Below are positions 45,449 through 54,018 of a stretch of 64,000 nt of DNA, in pieces; position 1 is the stretch's first letter; each line of letters begins with the position of its first letter. The stretch lies in assembly GCF_002072155.1 (NCBI RefSeq), contig NZ_BDIY01000024.1:1-64000 (forward strand). The letters run 5' to 3'. Made by a program: the position numbers and the translations under genes. The notes under the pieces are model-generated. The model ran no database searches. It saw only the letters and a list, made by a program, of their open reading frames with translations, and had not been told where the DNA came from. This DNA comes from Roseovarius sp. A-2 (GTDB taxonomy: Bacteria; Pseudomonadota; Alphaproteobacteria; Rhodobacterales; Rhodobacteraceae).

Positions 45449-46492
45449 ATGGCGACATATGATTTCATCTTTGACGGGCTCGGCCTGCGACAGTGGTGCG
45501 ACAAGGATGCGACCACCGGCCCGATGAGCATGGCCGACCTGCTCGCCCAGGGCTCGGGCGGCGGTGAGGGCACCCCCATCCGGGAGTTGCCTTTTCCCTC
45601 TCTCGATGCGCTGAACGAGGCGTGCCCGGCGATTGCCCGGACCCGCGACCTGACCAAGGGGGTCGAAACCGGCTTTCTCGGCGTCAAGGATTCGCTCAAG
45701 GTGCTGCTCGACCCGATCACCCAACCGCTGAGCTGGTTTCTGGAGGGCGCACTCTACGCGTTCCAGAACACGCCGTGGTTCATCATGATCCCGATCCTGC
45801 TGGCGGTCGTCTATTTTGCTTCGAAATCCATGAAGCTGGTGGGGTTTGTCGCCTTTTCGATCCTGTTTCTGGCCTTCATTGACCATTATAATTTCGCCAT
45901 GCAGACGCTGGCGATCATCTTTGTCTGTGCGTTTCTATGCGTGTTGTTGGGTGTGCCCATCGGTATCGCCATGTCGCGCAGCGACACGATGCAACGGCTG
46001 ACGATCCCCGTGCTGGACATGCTCCAGACGCTGCCGCCATTTGTCTATCTCATTCCGTTGATCTTCCTCTTTTCGGTGACAGAGCCGAAACTCTACGGAA
46101 TCGCCATCATCCTCTATGCCATCGTGCCGGTCATTCGCCTCACGGATCTCGGTATCCGGCTGGTCGACAAGGAGGTGATCGAGGCTGCCGAGGCGTTCGG
46201 CATGACCGACCGGCAAAAGCTATATGGGGTGCAGATCCCGCTGGCGCTGCCCAACATCATGGCAGGCGTGAACCAGACCATCATGATGAGCCTTGCGATG
46301 GTTGTGATCGCCTCGCTGGTGTCGGCTCCCGGTCTGGGTGTGCTGGTCCTGCGCGGCATCCGCAATCTTGAACTGGGCGTCGGCCTGATCGCCGGTCTTG
46401 GCATTGTGCTTCTGGCGGTGATCCTTGACCGCGTGACCAAGGCGGCGCTGGCCCGCGTCAATGCTGCCAGTGCGGTGCAGAGAAACTCATGA
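45449..46492 (+). CDS. betaine-type ABC transporter permease (ProW/OpuAB-like)
   Basis: The 347-residue permease has an N-terminal ~90-residue soluble extension, then hydrophobic segments such as WFIMIPILLAVVYFA and TLAIIFVCAFLCVLLGVPIG. The EAA loop EAAEAFGMTDRQKLYGVQIP lies near 247-266, and the terminal stretch AGVNQTIMMSLAMVVIASLV is typical of ProW. It forms the membrane pore. GGGAGAG precedes ATG 45449. The ATPase gene overlaps by four bases. Confidence 0.88.
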   Translation: MATYDFIFDGLGLRQWCDKDATTGPMSMADLLAQGSGGGEGTPIRELPFPSLDALNEACPAIARTRDLTKGVETGFLGVKDSLKVLLDPITQPLSWFLEGALYAFQNTPWFIMIPILLAVVYFASKSMKLVGFVAFSILFLAFIDHYNFAMQTLAIIFVCAFLCVLLGVPIGIAMSRSDTMQRLTIPVLDMLQTLPPFVYLIPLIFLFSVTEPKLYGIAIILYAIVPVIRLTDLGIRLVDKEVIEAAEAFGMTDRQKLYGVQIPLALPNIMAGVNQTIMMSLAMVVIASLVSAPGLGVLVLRGIRNLELGVGLIAGLGIVLLAVILDRVTKAALARVNAASAVQRNS

Positions 46493-47568
46493 ACGGGGCC
46501 GCAGGCATGGAAAAACAGGTCAAGATCTCGATCCGCAATCTCTACAAGATCTTCGGGTCGGACCCCAGGGGCGCGCTCGAACACGTGCGCGCTGGCATGG
46601 GTAAGCCGGAGCTGATGGAAAAGCACCGGCATGTGCTGGGTTTGCAAGACATCAATGTCGATATGTGCGGCGGCGATATCACCGTAATCATGGGCCTGTC
46701 AGGCTCGGGCAAATCCACCCTCATCCGCCACGTCAACCGGCTGATCGAACCGACGGCGGGGCAGATCCTGCTCGATGGTGAGGACGTGCTGGCTTACGGC
46801 GAGGGTGACCTGCGCCGCCTGCGGCGCGAGCAGATGTCGATGGTGTTCCAGCATTTCGCGCTGCTGCCGCATCGCACCGTGCTGGAAAACGCCGGCATGG
46901 CCCGCGCGGTGCGGGGCGAGACACGGGCCGACTATCAGGACGATGCGCTCAAATGGCTGGATCGCGTGGGCCTTGGCGGGCAGGGTGGGCAGTATCCGCA
47001 TCAGTTGTCGGGGGGGATGCAGCAGCGGGTCGGCATCGCCCGGGCGCTGGCCTCGGACTCGCCCATCATGCTGATGGACGAGGCGTTCTCGGCGCTCGAT
47101 CCACTTATCCGGACCGACATGCAGGACCTGCTGCTGGAGTTGCAGGAGGAACTGCAAAAAACCGTGGTGTTCATCAGTCACGACCTCGACGAGGCGCTGA
47201 AACTGGCCGATCACCTGGTCATTCTAAAGGATGGTCAGGTCGTGCAACAGGGCGAGCCGCAGGAGATTTTGCTGCATCCCAACGACCCTTACATCGTGGA
47301 TTTCATCAGCGACATCAATCGCGCGCGGGTTTTGCGGGTGCGGTCGGTGATGGAGGAAGCCAAGGCACAGGACCGTGAGTTTGCGGGCGAGGTCGGCCCG
47401 GACGACACGCTGGAATCGGTCATCGCGATTTCCGCGGGCAATACCGGGCTGTGTTACCGCGTCATGCGCGACGGCGAGCAGGTGGGCGCACTGGAGATGC
47501 AGAAACTGGTGCGCGCGCTGGTGCCCACCGGGGCGGCAGAGGGCGGCATGCGCGCCAAGGCGGTCTGA
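46489..47568 (+). CDS. betaine-type ABC transporter ATPase (ProV/OpuAA-like)
   Basis: This 359-residue ATPase contains Walker A MGLSGSGKST (~residues 66-75), signature LSGGMQQRVGIA (~173-184), Walker B IMLMDEAFSALDPL (~193-206), and FISHDLDEAL. A C-terminal extension (~275-350) corresponds to the CBS-type regulatory part of OpuA ATPases, but it is short and only weakly recognisable. The N-terminal segment KIFGSDPRGALEHV is typical of ProV. It overlaps the permease by ATGA. Confidence 0.9.
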   Translation: MNGAAGMEKQVKISIRNLYKIFGSDPRGALEHVRAGMGKPELMEKHRHVLGLQDINVDMCGGDITVIMGLSGSGKSTLIRHVNRLIEPTAGQILLDGEDVLAYGEGDLRRLRREQMSMVFQHFALLPHRTVLENAGMARAVRGETRADYQDDALKWLDRVGLGGQGGQYPHQLSGGMQQRVGIARALASDSPIMLMDEAFSALDPLIRTDMQDLLLELQEELQKTVVFISHDLDEALKLADHLVILKDGQVVQQGEPQEILLHPNDPYIVDFISDINRARVLRVRSVMEEAKAQDREFAGEVGPDDTLESVIAISAGNTGLCYRVMRDGEQVGALEMQKLVRALVPTGAAEGGMRAKAV

Positions 47569-47645
47569 GGCGGCATTTACTGGGCTGCAATGCGCCGCGG
47601 ATGTGCTATTGTCGTGTGAATAGCAGATAATAGAGGTGGCAGGGC

Positions 47646-48479
47646 ATGTCCCGCACCCACCCACAGGCCGTTACCAGAGCAGAGACCCGCGTCATGAGCA
47701 CCCAAGCCCCCGCTATCCGTTCCGTTCATGATGCGGAGGGGGCAGCGGTGATCGACGCCTTCATGCGCCCCCATGAGACCGACACGCCGCTGATCCGGAT
47801 GGGCGATTTCGGCGATGGCGGCTACCTGTTGCCTGACGATCTGCGGGGCATCGCGGCCTGCTATTCCCCCGGCGTGTCCGAACAGGCCAGCTTCGAGATG
47901 GACATGGCCAAGCGCGGCATTGCGTCCTTCATGGCCGACGCCTCGGTCGAGCACCCCCCGCTGAACGTGCCGGGGGCTGAATTCGTGCGGAAGTTCCTTG
48001 GTGACAAGGATGAGGGCGAGGTCATGACGCTGGCCTCCTGGGTCGCGGCGACCGATCCCGACCCCGACGCCGATCTGCTGTTGCAGATGGATATCGAGGG
48101 GGCGGAATATGCCACGCTGTCTGCCGCGCCGCGTGATCTGTTGCGCCGGTTCCGGATGATCGTGATCGAATGGCACCACCTTCCCTCGATCCTGACCAAG
48201 CCGCGCTTCATGGGCCCGGCGCGCGCCGCGATCGAAAAGCTGCGTGAGGATTTCGTGACGGTGCATCTGCATCCCAACAACGTGTCGGGCAGTGTCGAGA
48301 TCGACGGCGAGCCGATCCCGCGCGTGGTCGAGGCGACGCTGTTGCGACGTGACCGGGCGCAGGGCCTGCGCCCGGCAGGCGCGCTGCCGCACCCGCTTGA
48401 CCGGCGGCACAACCCGCGCAAACCCGCCCTCGCACTGCCGGGGCGATGGTCCAGCGACATGGTGAAGGAGTGCAAGTGA
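47646..48479 (+). CDS. FkbM-like SAM-dependent methyltransferase family protein
   Basis: The 277-residue protein has RMGDFGDGGYLLPDDL (~residues 50-65), a common opening of an FkbM-related group, and ADLLLQMDIEGAEYATLSAA (~139-158), the FkbM MDIEGxE motif. VIEWHHLPS follows, and the C-terminal ~40 residues are Pro/Arg-rich and probably disordered. FkbM-type enzymes methylate sugar hydroxyls, often in surface glycans. It starts a two-gene unit: the next gene begins within the stop codon. A GAGGTGG site precedes the ATG. Confidence 0.75.
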   Translation: MSRTHPQAVTRAETRVMSTQAPAIRSVHDAEGAAVIDAFMRPHETDTPLIRMGDFGDGGYLLPDDLRGIAACYSPGVSEQASFEMDMAKRGIASFMADASVEHPPLNVPGAEFVRKFLGDKDEGEVMTLASWVAATDPDPDADLLLQMDIEGAEYATLSAAPRDLLRRFRMIVIEWHHLPSILTKPRFMGPARAAIEKLREDFVTVHLHPNNVSGSVEIDGEPIPRVVEATLLRRDRAQGLRPAGALPHPLDRRHNPRKPALALPGRWSSDMVKECK

Positions 48480-49075
48480 TGGACAAGACGGTTCTGGAAC
48501 GCCCCGAATTGACGTTTTCGCCCGAGGTGGGCGACTGGGTGCGAGAGACCTATGCCAATGCCAAGGTCATTCTCGAATATGGCAGCGGCGGCTCGACTGT
48601 GCTGGCCTCGGAGATGCCCGGCAAGACGGTCTTTTCCGTCGAGAACGACCGCCGCTGGACACGCCGCCTTCAGGCCTATCTCGACGAGGCGGGCGCGCCG
48701 TCGCCGGTGCACTTGCACTATGCCCCGATCGGAAAGACCGGAAAATGGGGCCGCCCGGTGGATAGCAACGGCTATCGGCGCTACCACGAATACGCGCTCG
48801 GTATCTGGGATCATCCCGAGTTTCAGGCCCCCGATACCGTGCTCATCGACGGGCGTTTTCGCGAGGCGTGCTTTTACGCGGTGATGCTGCGCTGCACCCG
48901 CAAGACCGTGGTGTTGTTCGACGATTACGGCGACCGGCCGCGCTATCACGCGGTGGAACGCTTTGCCAAACCGGTCGAGATGCGCGGACGGATGGCCCGG
49001 TTCGAGTTGAAGAAGATGGCCCTGCCGCGCGAGGACCTGACCCAGATCATCGGCGCGTTTGCCAACCCGTTCTGA
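48479..49075 (+). CDS. class I methyltransferase-like protein of unknown function
   Basis: The 198-residue protein carries ILEYGSGGSTVLASEM (~residues 31-46), which resembles the glycine-rich SAM-binding loop, followed by VFSVENDRRW (acidic end of strand 2) and DTVLIDGRFREACFY (~117-131). It lacks a clear catalytic motif. Small proteins of this type often sit in glycan loci of this bacterial group. It overlaps the preceding gene by one base (TGATG) and is convergent with a glycosyltransferase gene (stops 3 bases apart). Function unassigned. Confidence 0.7.
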   Translation: MDKTVLERPELTFSPEVGDWVRETYANAKVILEYGSGGSTVLASEMPGKTVFSVENDRRWTRRLQAYLDEAGAPSPVHLHYAPIGKTGKWGRPVDSNGYRRYHEYALGIWDHPEFQAPDTVLIDGRFREACFYAVMLRCTRKTVVLFDDYGDRPRYHAVERFAKPVEMRGRMARFELKKMALPREDLTQIIGAFANPF

Positions 49076-49078
49076 GGA

Positions 49079-50050
49079 TCAGCCCGCCGTCTCGGGCAAG
49101 AGGCCCTGCACCAGATCGCTGAAATCGGGACGCTCGCGCAGTTCTGTGATCAGCGCGCGGTGATTGTCGCAGCAGGCGTCGTGCAGGCGGCGCAATTCAG
49201 GGTCGGATAGCAACTCGTCATAGACCTCGGCCTTGCGCGCGCGGATGCCGTCGATGCTGCGATCCTCGATCCGGTTGTGGTTCATCTTGTTCCAGTAGTC
49301 GAGGCCAAGCGCCTCGCCGCCGTGATGGGCGCGGCCGCGGGCCTTTTTCACCAGATAGGATTCGCAGGACTTGAGCGCGTAGTGATTGAGCTGCACCAGA
49401 TCGTAGCCGAGCGAATCCGGCCCCGAGCGCCAGCTGCCCTCCATATAGCGCTCGGGCATGGGCTGTCCCGAGCCGTTATACCACTGCGTTTCGGCAAAGG
49501 TTTCGACGGTGGGCCGCTTAGGCCGGTGCACGCCGATATGGCCCCATAGATCGCGGCGGAACATGGTTTTCAGGCCCCAAGCCTGCGGCGGGCGGCGGGT
49601 CATGTCGGCGGCGGCCATGCGGAACTGATCGGTGAGGAACGTATCCTCGTAAGATCTGACCCCGGCATTCCCGAAGAGCCGCCATGTTATCGACAGCGTG
49701 CGCGCCTGCGGCACCGCATCGGTCAGGGCGCGCAGCGTGTGGTCGCCGGTCTTGACGTTGATATACTCATCGGCGTCGATCGGGATCACCCAATCCTCGG
49801 GTCCAGCAAGATCCATCTTGAGAAACCGGCGATAGGCGCGGCGCTGCGGCGCGGGCTTTCTGGAGCTGTTGTCGACATGATGCAGCTTGCCCATCTCGTG
49901 CAACCGGTCGAGCAGGGCATCCGAGCCATCGGTGCAATCGTTCGAGAAGATCGCCATCTCGTCCACGCCGATGGCCAGATTATGCGCGACCCATTCCAGT
50001 ATGAACGGCCCCTCGTTCTTCATCGGGGTGACAATGACAAAACGTCCCAT
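49079..50050 (-). CDS. glycosyltransferase family 2-type protein
   Basis: The 323-residue protein begins GRFVIVTPMKNEGPFILEW, followed by NDCTDGSDALLDRL and WVIPIDADEYINV (~residues 83-95). The IDADEY stretch is the DxD-type nucleotide-sugar/metal site. The fold is GT-A (GT2_4 group); C-terminal NHYALKSCESYLVKKARGR is shared with the protein encoded at 50970-52016. It transfers a sugar to an unknown acceptor, probably at the cytoplasmic membrane face. ATG 50050 is chosen by homology with that paralogue (MKNEGPF start); the longer frame upstream lacks similarity. Sequence suggests gene duplication in the cluster. Confidence 0.82.
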   Translation of the reverse strand: MGRFVIVTPMKNEGPFILEWVAHNLAIGVDEMAIFSNDCTDGSDALLDRLHEMGKLHHVDNSSRKPAPQRRAYRRFLKMDLAGPEDWVIPIDADEYINVKTGDHTLRALTDAVPQARTLSITWRLFGNAGVRSYEDTFLTDQFRMAAADMTRRPPQAWGLKTMFRRDLWGHIGVHRPKRPTVETFAETQWYNGSGQPMPERYMEGSWRSGPDSLGYDLVQLNHYALKSCESYLVKKARGRAHHGGEALGLDYWNKMNHNRIEDRSIDGIRARKAEVYDELLSDPELRRLHDACCDNHRALITELRERPDFSDLVQGLLPETAG

Positions 50051-50093
50051 CGGATATGCGTCGTCCTTCCGTTCAGTGAGTGCGGGCCGTGGC

Positions 50094-50843
50094 TCAGGTG
50101 CCCTGTGCGGCGGGCAGGCGGGTCTTGCGGAACGTCTCGGAGATGAACACCGCATCGCCGAAGCGTAACTGCCCGTTCTTGAGCCGCCGCGACGGGAAAA
50201 TGTCGTATAGCAGGTAGCCATGCCCACGCATCAGGGTCAGGATTTCATCGAGCAGGGGCACGCCGTCATAATGCGGAATTGCGAACCATTCGAGCATGAT
50301 GATGTCGATGGCGTCACGCGACAGCAGGTTCTGCGCGCCGGTGAGGATGTTGAATTCGCTGCCTTGCGTGTCGAGTTTCATGCAGGCGATATGATCGACC
50401 GCGTGTACCGCGCACCAGTCGTCGAGGCGGTTGGTCTCGACAGTGATCGTCTCGGCGATGGAGTGCCCGGAATGCTGCGCCGCCTCGTCGCCGGTATTGG
50501 TGAAGAGCGAGGAACTGCCGACATGATCGGCAAGGTGAAACTCGCTCTGCCCGGTCTCGTGCGAGAGGGCCATCTGATGCACCTCGACCGTCGGAAACCG
50601 AGAGAAACGCTCGCGCACGTAGTCGCATTGCGCAGGGATCGGATCGATCAGGTGGATCGGCATATCGCAAAAGAGGCGGCACAGATGCAGCGCCATGGTG
50701 CCGCGATTGACGCCCACATCGAGCACCGCGCCGCGACGCTCGGAATATTCCGAGAGCCGTGCAACGGCCCCCATCGGCCCGCCTTTTTCGGCGATTTGCA
50801 GGCGGTGTTTCTTCTTGGGATGAAGCATTGTGTCTGCGTTCAT
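50094..50843 (-). CDS. FkbM-family methyltransferase
   Basis: The protein has about 249 residues. AVLDVGVNRGTMALHL (~residues 38-53) is the SAM-binding motif and CMKLDTQGSEFNILTGA (~153-169) is the FkbM LDxxGxE element. IPAQCDYVRERF and VEVHQMALSHETG fall between them as usual. It sits between two GT2-type genes on the same strand and is probably cotranscribed with both. Start at 50843 is preferred over the longer frame (50948), whose N-terminus does not look like the family. Confidence 0.85.
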   Translation of the reverse strand: MNADTMLHPKKKHRLQIAEKGGPMGAVARLSEYSERRGAVLDVGVNRGTMALHLCRLFCDMPIHLIDPIPAQCDYVRERFSRFPTVEVHQMALSHETGQSEFHLADHVGSSSLFTNTGDEAAQHSGHSIAETITVETNRLDDWCAVHAVDHIACMKLDTQGSEFNILTGAQNLLSRDAIDIIMLEWFAIPHYDGVPLLDEILTLMRGHGYLLYDIFPSRRLKNGQLRFGDAVFISETFRKTRLPAAQGT

Positions 50844-50969
50844 GCGAATGGTCCTGTAAAATGCCGGAGGCACCGCTTCGCGCCCTCCTGACTGCTGCCC
50901 GTCGGGTGCCGCGCTTATGTTGCGCATGGTCAACCGGCCTCTTATCAAGCGGTCAGGCCGGGGTTCTTG

Positions 50970-52016
50970 TCAATAATCTTTCTCAGTGACCTCGTCCTTT
51001 GTCTCGATCTTGTTGACCTTCAACCACCGGAGGAATTCGTCCCAGCCGGGGCGGTCCTTCAACTCGGCGATCTTGGCGCGGTGCCAGTCGCAGGCGTCCT
51101 GGTGCAGGCGGCCCAGAACCGGATCGGCCTTGAGCGCGTCGAGAACCGGGCGCGCGCGTTCGGCATGGGGCAGGATGCTGCGATCCTCTGTGCGGTTGAC
51201 GTTCATGTCGGACCAGTAATGCTCGGTCTGCTCGCGGGCGATGTGGTTGGTGCGGCCCCGGTCGCGCTTGACCAAGAAGCTGTCGAGCGAGCGCACCGAG
51301 TAGTGATGCAGCCGCGCATAACGGTTGCTGAACCCCGGCCATGCACGCCAGCCGATCTGCCCCATCGGACGCATGTTGCCGCCGCAATCGCACCAGCGCA
51401 CCGCGTCCTCGCGCCCTTCTGGCACGCCCTTGGGGCGGTGCGGATTGTATTTGCGAAAGAGACCATTGTTGCGGAACATCGTCTTGAAGCCGATGGCGCG
51501 CCCGTTGGCCGGGTCGCCCTCCTTGTCGGCGAGAACGAACTGATCGGTCACGGGGGTGTCGGCATAGTCCTCGACCCCGCCGCAGCCGAACAGTTTCCAC
51601 ACGAACGACACCGCGTCGCAATCTCCCATCGTGGCGATCATCTCATTCAGCGTCTGCACCCCCTCGCGCAGGTTGATGAACTCGTCCACATCGAGACAGA
51701 TCAGCCACTCGGCCCCCTCGACCCAAGGGTGTGCCACCGCCCGGCGCAGCGCCTTGTGCTGCGGCGGCGATCCGTCTGAGACATCGTTGGGCCGGTGACT
51801 ACAATAGCCCAGTTCCTCCAGCCGCTCGGCCATGAGGTCGGTGCCATCATCGCAGTTGTTCGTGAAGATCACGAATCCGGTGAAGCCGATGGTCAGGTTA
51901 TAGGCGATCCATTCCAGCAGGAAAGGCCCCTCGTTTTTCATGGTCGTCATGATGACATGGCTGCCGCCGAGGGCGGGGATGGGCAGGGCGGCGGTGATCG
52001 CTCCGGGCTTGGTCAT
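50970..52016 (-). CDS. glycosyltransferase family 2-type protein
   Basis: This 348-residue GT-A-fold protein has VIMTTMKNEGPFLLEWIAYN (~residues 21-40), TNNCDDGTDLMAERLEEL, and EWLICLDVDEFINLREG (~104-120) with the DVDEF metal site. C-terminal LHHYSVRSLDSFLVKRDRGR matches the paralogue at 49079-50050. It overlaps the upstream fusion gene by ATGA, giving coupled translation. The acceptor is unknown. Two paralogous transferases flanking a methyltransferase gene suggest a repeated, methylated sugar unit. Confidence 0.85.
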   Translation of the reverse strand: MTKPGAITAALPIPALGGSHVIMTTMKNEGPFLLEWIAYNLTIGFTGFVIFTNNCDDGTDLMAERLEELGYCSHRPNDVSDGSPPQHKALRRAVAHPWVEGAEWLICLDVDEFINLREGVQTLNEMIATMGDCDAVSFVWKLFGCGGVEDYADTPVTDQFVLADKEGDPANGRAIGFKTMFRNNGLFRKYNPHRPKGVPEGREDAVRWCDCGGNMRPMGQIGWRAWPGFSNRYARLHHYSVRSLDSFLVKRDRGRTNHIAREQTEHYWSDMNVNRTEDRSILPHAERARPVLDALKADPVLGRLHQDACDWHRAKIAELKDRPGWDEFLRWLKVNKIETKDEVTEKDY

Positions 52017-53920
52017 TCGGCGGCCTGTCTCTTGAGTTTGCGAAAGGCGGGGCTGACGATGCGCGCCAGCTTGTCATGGCCGCGCTCTTGCAGGTTGGTT
52101 TGCAGCGCCTTGCGATACCACGGCAAAAATCGGCGGTCACGATACATCTTGTAGAAGACGTCCGGCGTCAGCGTGTCGTCAAGCGCGTGCTGCATCAGCG
52201 GCTTGAGCAGCCCCGCCCGGCGCAGGAAGACCGGCGAGAAATGCCCAGAGCACCAGGTCTTGAGCCGGATCACGTTGTCGCCCTCCAGCCGGTCGACATG
52301 GCGGCGGTCGGGCTCGAAGAACGGGTCATAGAGCACGAAGGCCTTTTCGACCTCGTCGATCTCGAAGGCGCAATCGCTATGGGCCAGCGACCAATCGCGC
52401 GCGCGGCCCATGCCAAAGCGTTTTTCCCACGGCACCAACGCTTCGTCGAGCGTGGTTTGCGGGTTGAAGCTGATGACGGTCGCCCCCGGGGCCAGCGACG
52501 CAAAGGCCAAGGCCGCGAAACCGCCCATCGAGGTGCCGGTCAGGATGACCTTGTCGAACCCGGCAAAGAAGCCGTCGGCGGCCAGCTTTTCGAGATGGGC
52601 GATCAGTTGCGGGCAGCGAAACCAATCCTTGCGCCGCGCCATGACGGCCATGTGCGACCAGCCATTGTCGCGCACGAATTTATAGGCCCAGGGCTCGCGC
52701 TCGGGCGAGAGATCATTGACGTTCGAGAGGTTGTCGAAACTCACCACCAGCCGCGCCTGATCCCGCAGGATGCCGACCACGGCATGGTTCTTGAGCCGGG
52801 TGTAGAACCCTTCAGTGTCGCCGCCGGTGTGGATTTCGGCAAACCAGGGCGGCAGGGCAGCGGGGGCGTCGGGGCGCGAGTCGGGTTCCGCGTCCGGTGC
52901 GACCTCGGCGGTCTCCGCCACGGGCGTTACAGCGGGCGGGGCTTTGGCTTTGGGCGTGGGTTGCGGGGCCGTTGAGCCGACTGCGCCCAGCACTCGGGCC
53001 ATGTCGCCGGTGCGCATCTGCTCCAGCGTTTCGCGTTCCCCGGCGCAGAGCGCCTCTTGCGCCTCGGCGACGCCGGGCAGGGCCATCAGGGTTGCGAGTT
53101 CGCGCGCCGTGTCGGCCAGGCGCGGCGTCAGGTCCGGACCTTCGCCCGTGATCGCGCGCTGCACCTCCAGCCACGCGATCACCGTGTCGGCATCGGGGCG
53201 CTGCTTCTCGGGCAGGGTACCGATATGCAGAAGATACGCCTCGACGCTTGGGGCGGCTATCTTCAGGATCGCCGCCTTGGACGTGCCGCGCGCGCCTGCA
53301 TCGTTCGCCCAAGTCACGCGGCTATGCGGCTCGGGCATCGGCGTGCCGTCGCCGTTCACCCATTTGAGCGCCGCCTTTCCCTGCGCGGGGCCGGTCGGCA
53401 CCTCGGGGTTGCGCGCGGCGAAAAGACCAAGCCGGACGACGCTGCGCAACGGGGCATCCGATGTCACGGCGGCGGTCTGGCGTGCGGCAAAGAGGATCGG
53501 GCCGGGCTCGTGCTGCGCCGTCATGCCCGCGATCTGAAGCGGGGCGGAGAGCACATCCGCCCCGCCGGAGGATCGCATTAGCGATTGCACGCTCTTTGAA
53601 GAGTTCAGGATACAGAAATACTCATCCACCCCGAGATAGAGCCCATAGCCACCACTTTGCCCGGCCTCGACCGCCGCAGCACGGATCGCCGAATTGTGGA
53701 TCTCTTCCTTCATGTCGGGATCGACCGCGACCGGTATCAAGCGCAGCACCCCTGCCGCCACAAGGGCGTCGAACAGCGGCTGCTTGCCTGATTGTCTGCG
53801 ATCCGTGAACAACAGCACATCGGAGGCCCCGATCGCCCGGTGATAGGCCAGCCATTCCAGAAACGACGATCGAGGCCGCGCCGCAAAGGCACTCAGCAAC
53901 AGTTTCGGCCGCGTTGTCAT
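52013..53920 (-). CDS. fusion of GT-A-like domain and alpha/beta-hydrolase-like domain
   Basis: The 635-residue protein has three parts. Residues ~5-300 resemble the GT2_4-type glycosyltransferases next door: SSFLEWLAYHRAIGASDVLL, FTDRRQSG, then YGLYLGVDEYFCIL, where the usual DVDEF is GVDEYF. A Pro/Ala/Glu-rich linker lies at ~315-360. Residues ~360-635 look like an alpha/beta hydrolase: VILTGTSMGGFAALAF (nucleophile Ser in GTSMGG, ~460), VISFNPQTTLD, and a late Asp/His pair region (LYDPFFEPDRRH, CSGHFSP). The combination is unfamiliar to me. It may modify or acylate a glycan, or be a carbohydrate esterase tied to its transferase. First in a leftward operon of three or four genes. Confidence 0.75.
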   Translation of the reverse strand: MTTRPKLLLSAFAARPRSSFLEWLAYHRAIGASDVLLFTDRRQSGKQPLFDALVAAGVLRLIPVAVDPDMKEEIHNSAIRAAAVEAGQSGGYGLYLGVDEYFCILNSSKSVQSLMRSSGGADVLSAPLQIAGMTAQHEPGPILFAARQTAAVTSDAPLRSVVRLGLFAARNPEVPTGPAQGKAALKWVNGDGTPMPEPHSRVTWANDAGARGTSKAAILKIAAPSVEAYLLHIGTLPEKQRPDADTVIAWLEVQRAITGEGPDLTPRLADTARELATLMALPGVAEAQEALCAGERETLEQMRTGDMARVLGAVGSTAPQPTPKAKAPPAVTPVAETAEVAPDAEPDSRPDAPAALPPWFAEIHTGGDTEGFYTRLKNHAVVGILRDQARLVVSFDNLSNVNDLSPEREPWAYKFVRDNGWSHMAVMARRKDWFRCPQLIAHLEKLAADGFFAGFDKVILTGTSMGGFAALAFASLAPGATVISFNPQTTLDEALVPWEKRFGMGRARDWSLAHSDCAFEIDEVEKAFVLYDPFFEPDRRHVDRLEGDNVIRLKTWCSGHFSPVFLRRAGLLKPLMQHALDDTLTPDVFYKMYRDRRFLPWYRKALQTNLQERGHDKLARIVSPAFRKLKRQAAE

Positions 53921-53962
53921 GAACTCACCAACTCCTTCGCCACTGCCCGGCAGCGGGAGCGC

Positions 53963-53990
53963 TTGCGACTGTTTCCGTTGAGTGTATAAA
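53963..53990 (+). promoter_or_regulatory. candidate sigma-70 promoter of the HxRRGD/TPR gene
   Basis: TTGCGA (53963-53968) and TATAAA (53985-53990) are separated by 16 bases and stand 29 bases before the ATG, in the divergent gap between two glycan genes. Confidence 0.45.
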
Positions 53991-54018
53991 ATTTCCAGGA
54001 TGTAGAAAAGGTTGATTT

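Noticed and set aside
47568..47646. Promoter TTGTCG...TAATAG before the FkbM-like gene
   Set aside because: The spacing of the two hexamers is only about 13 bases, too short for a normal sigma-70 promoter.
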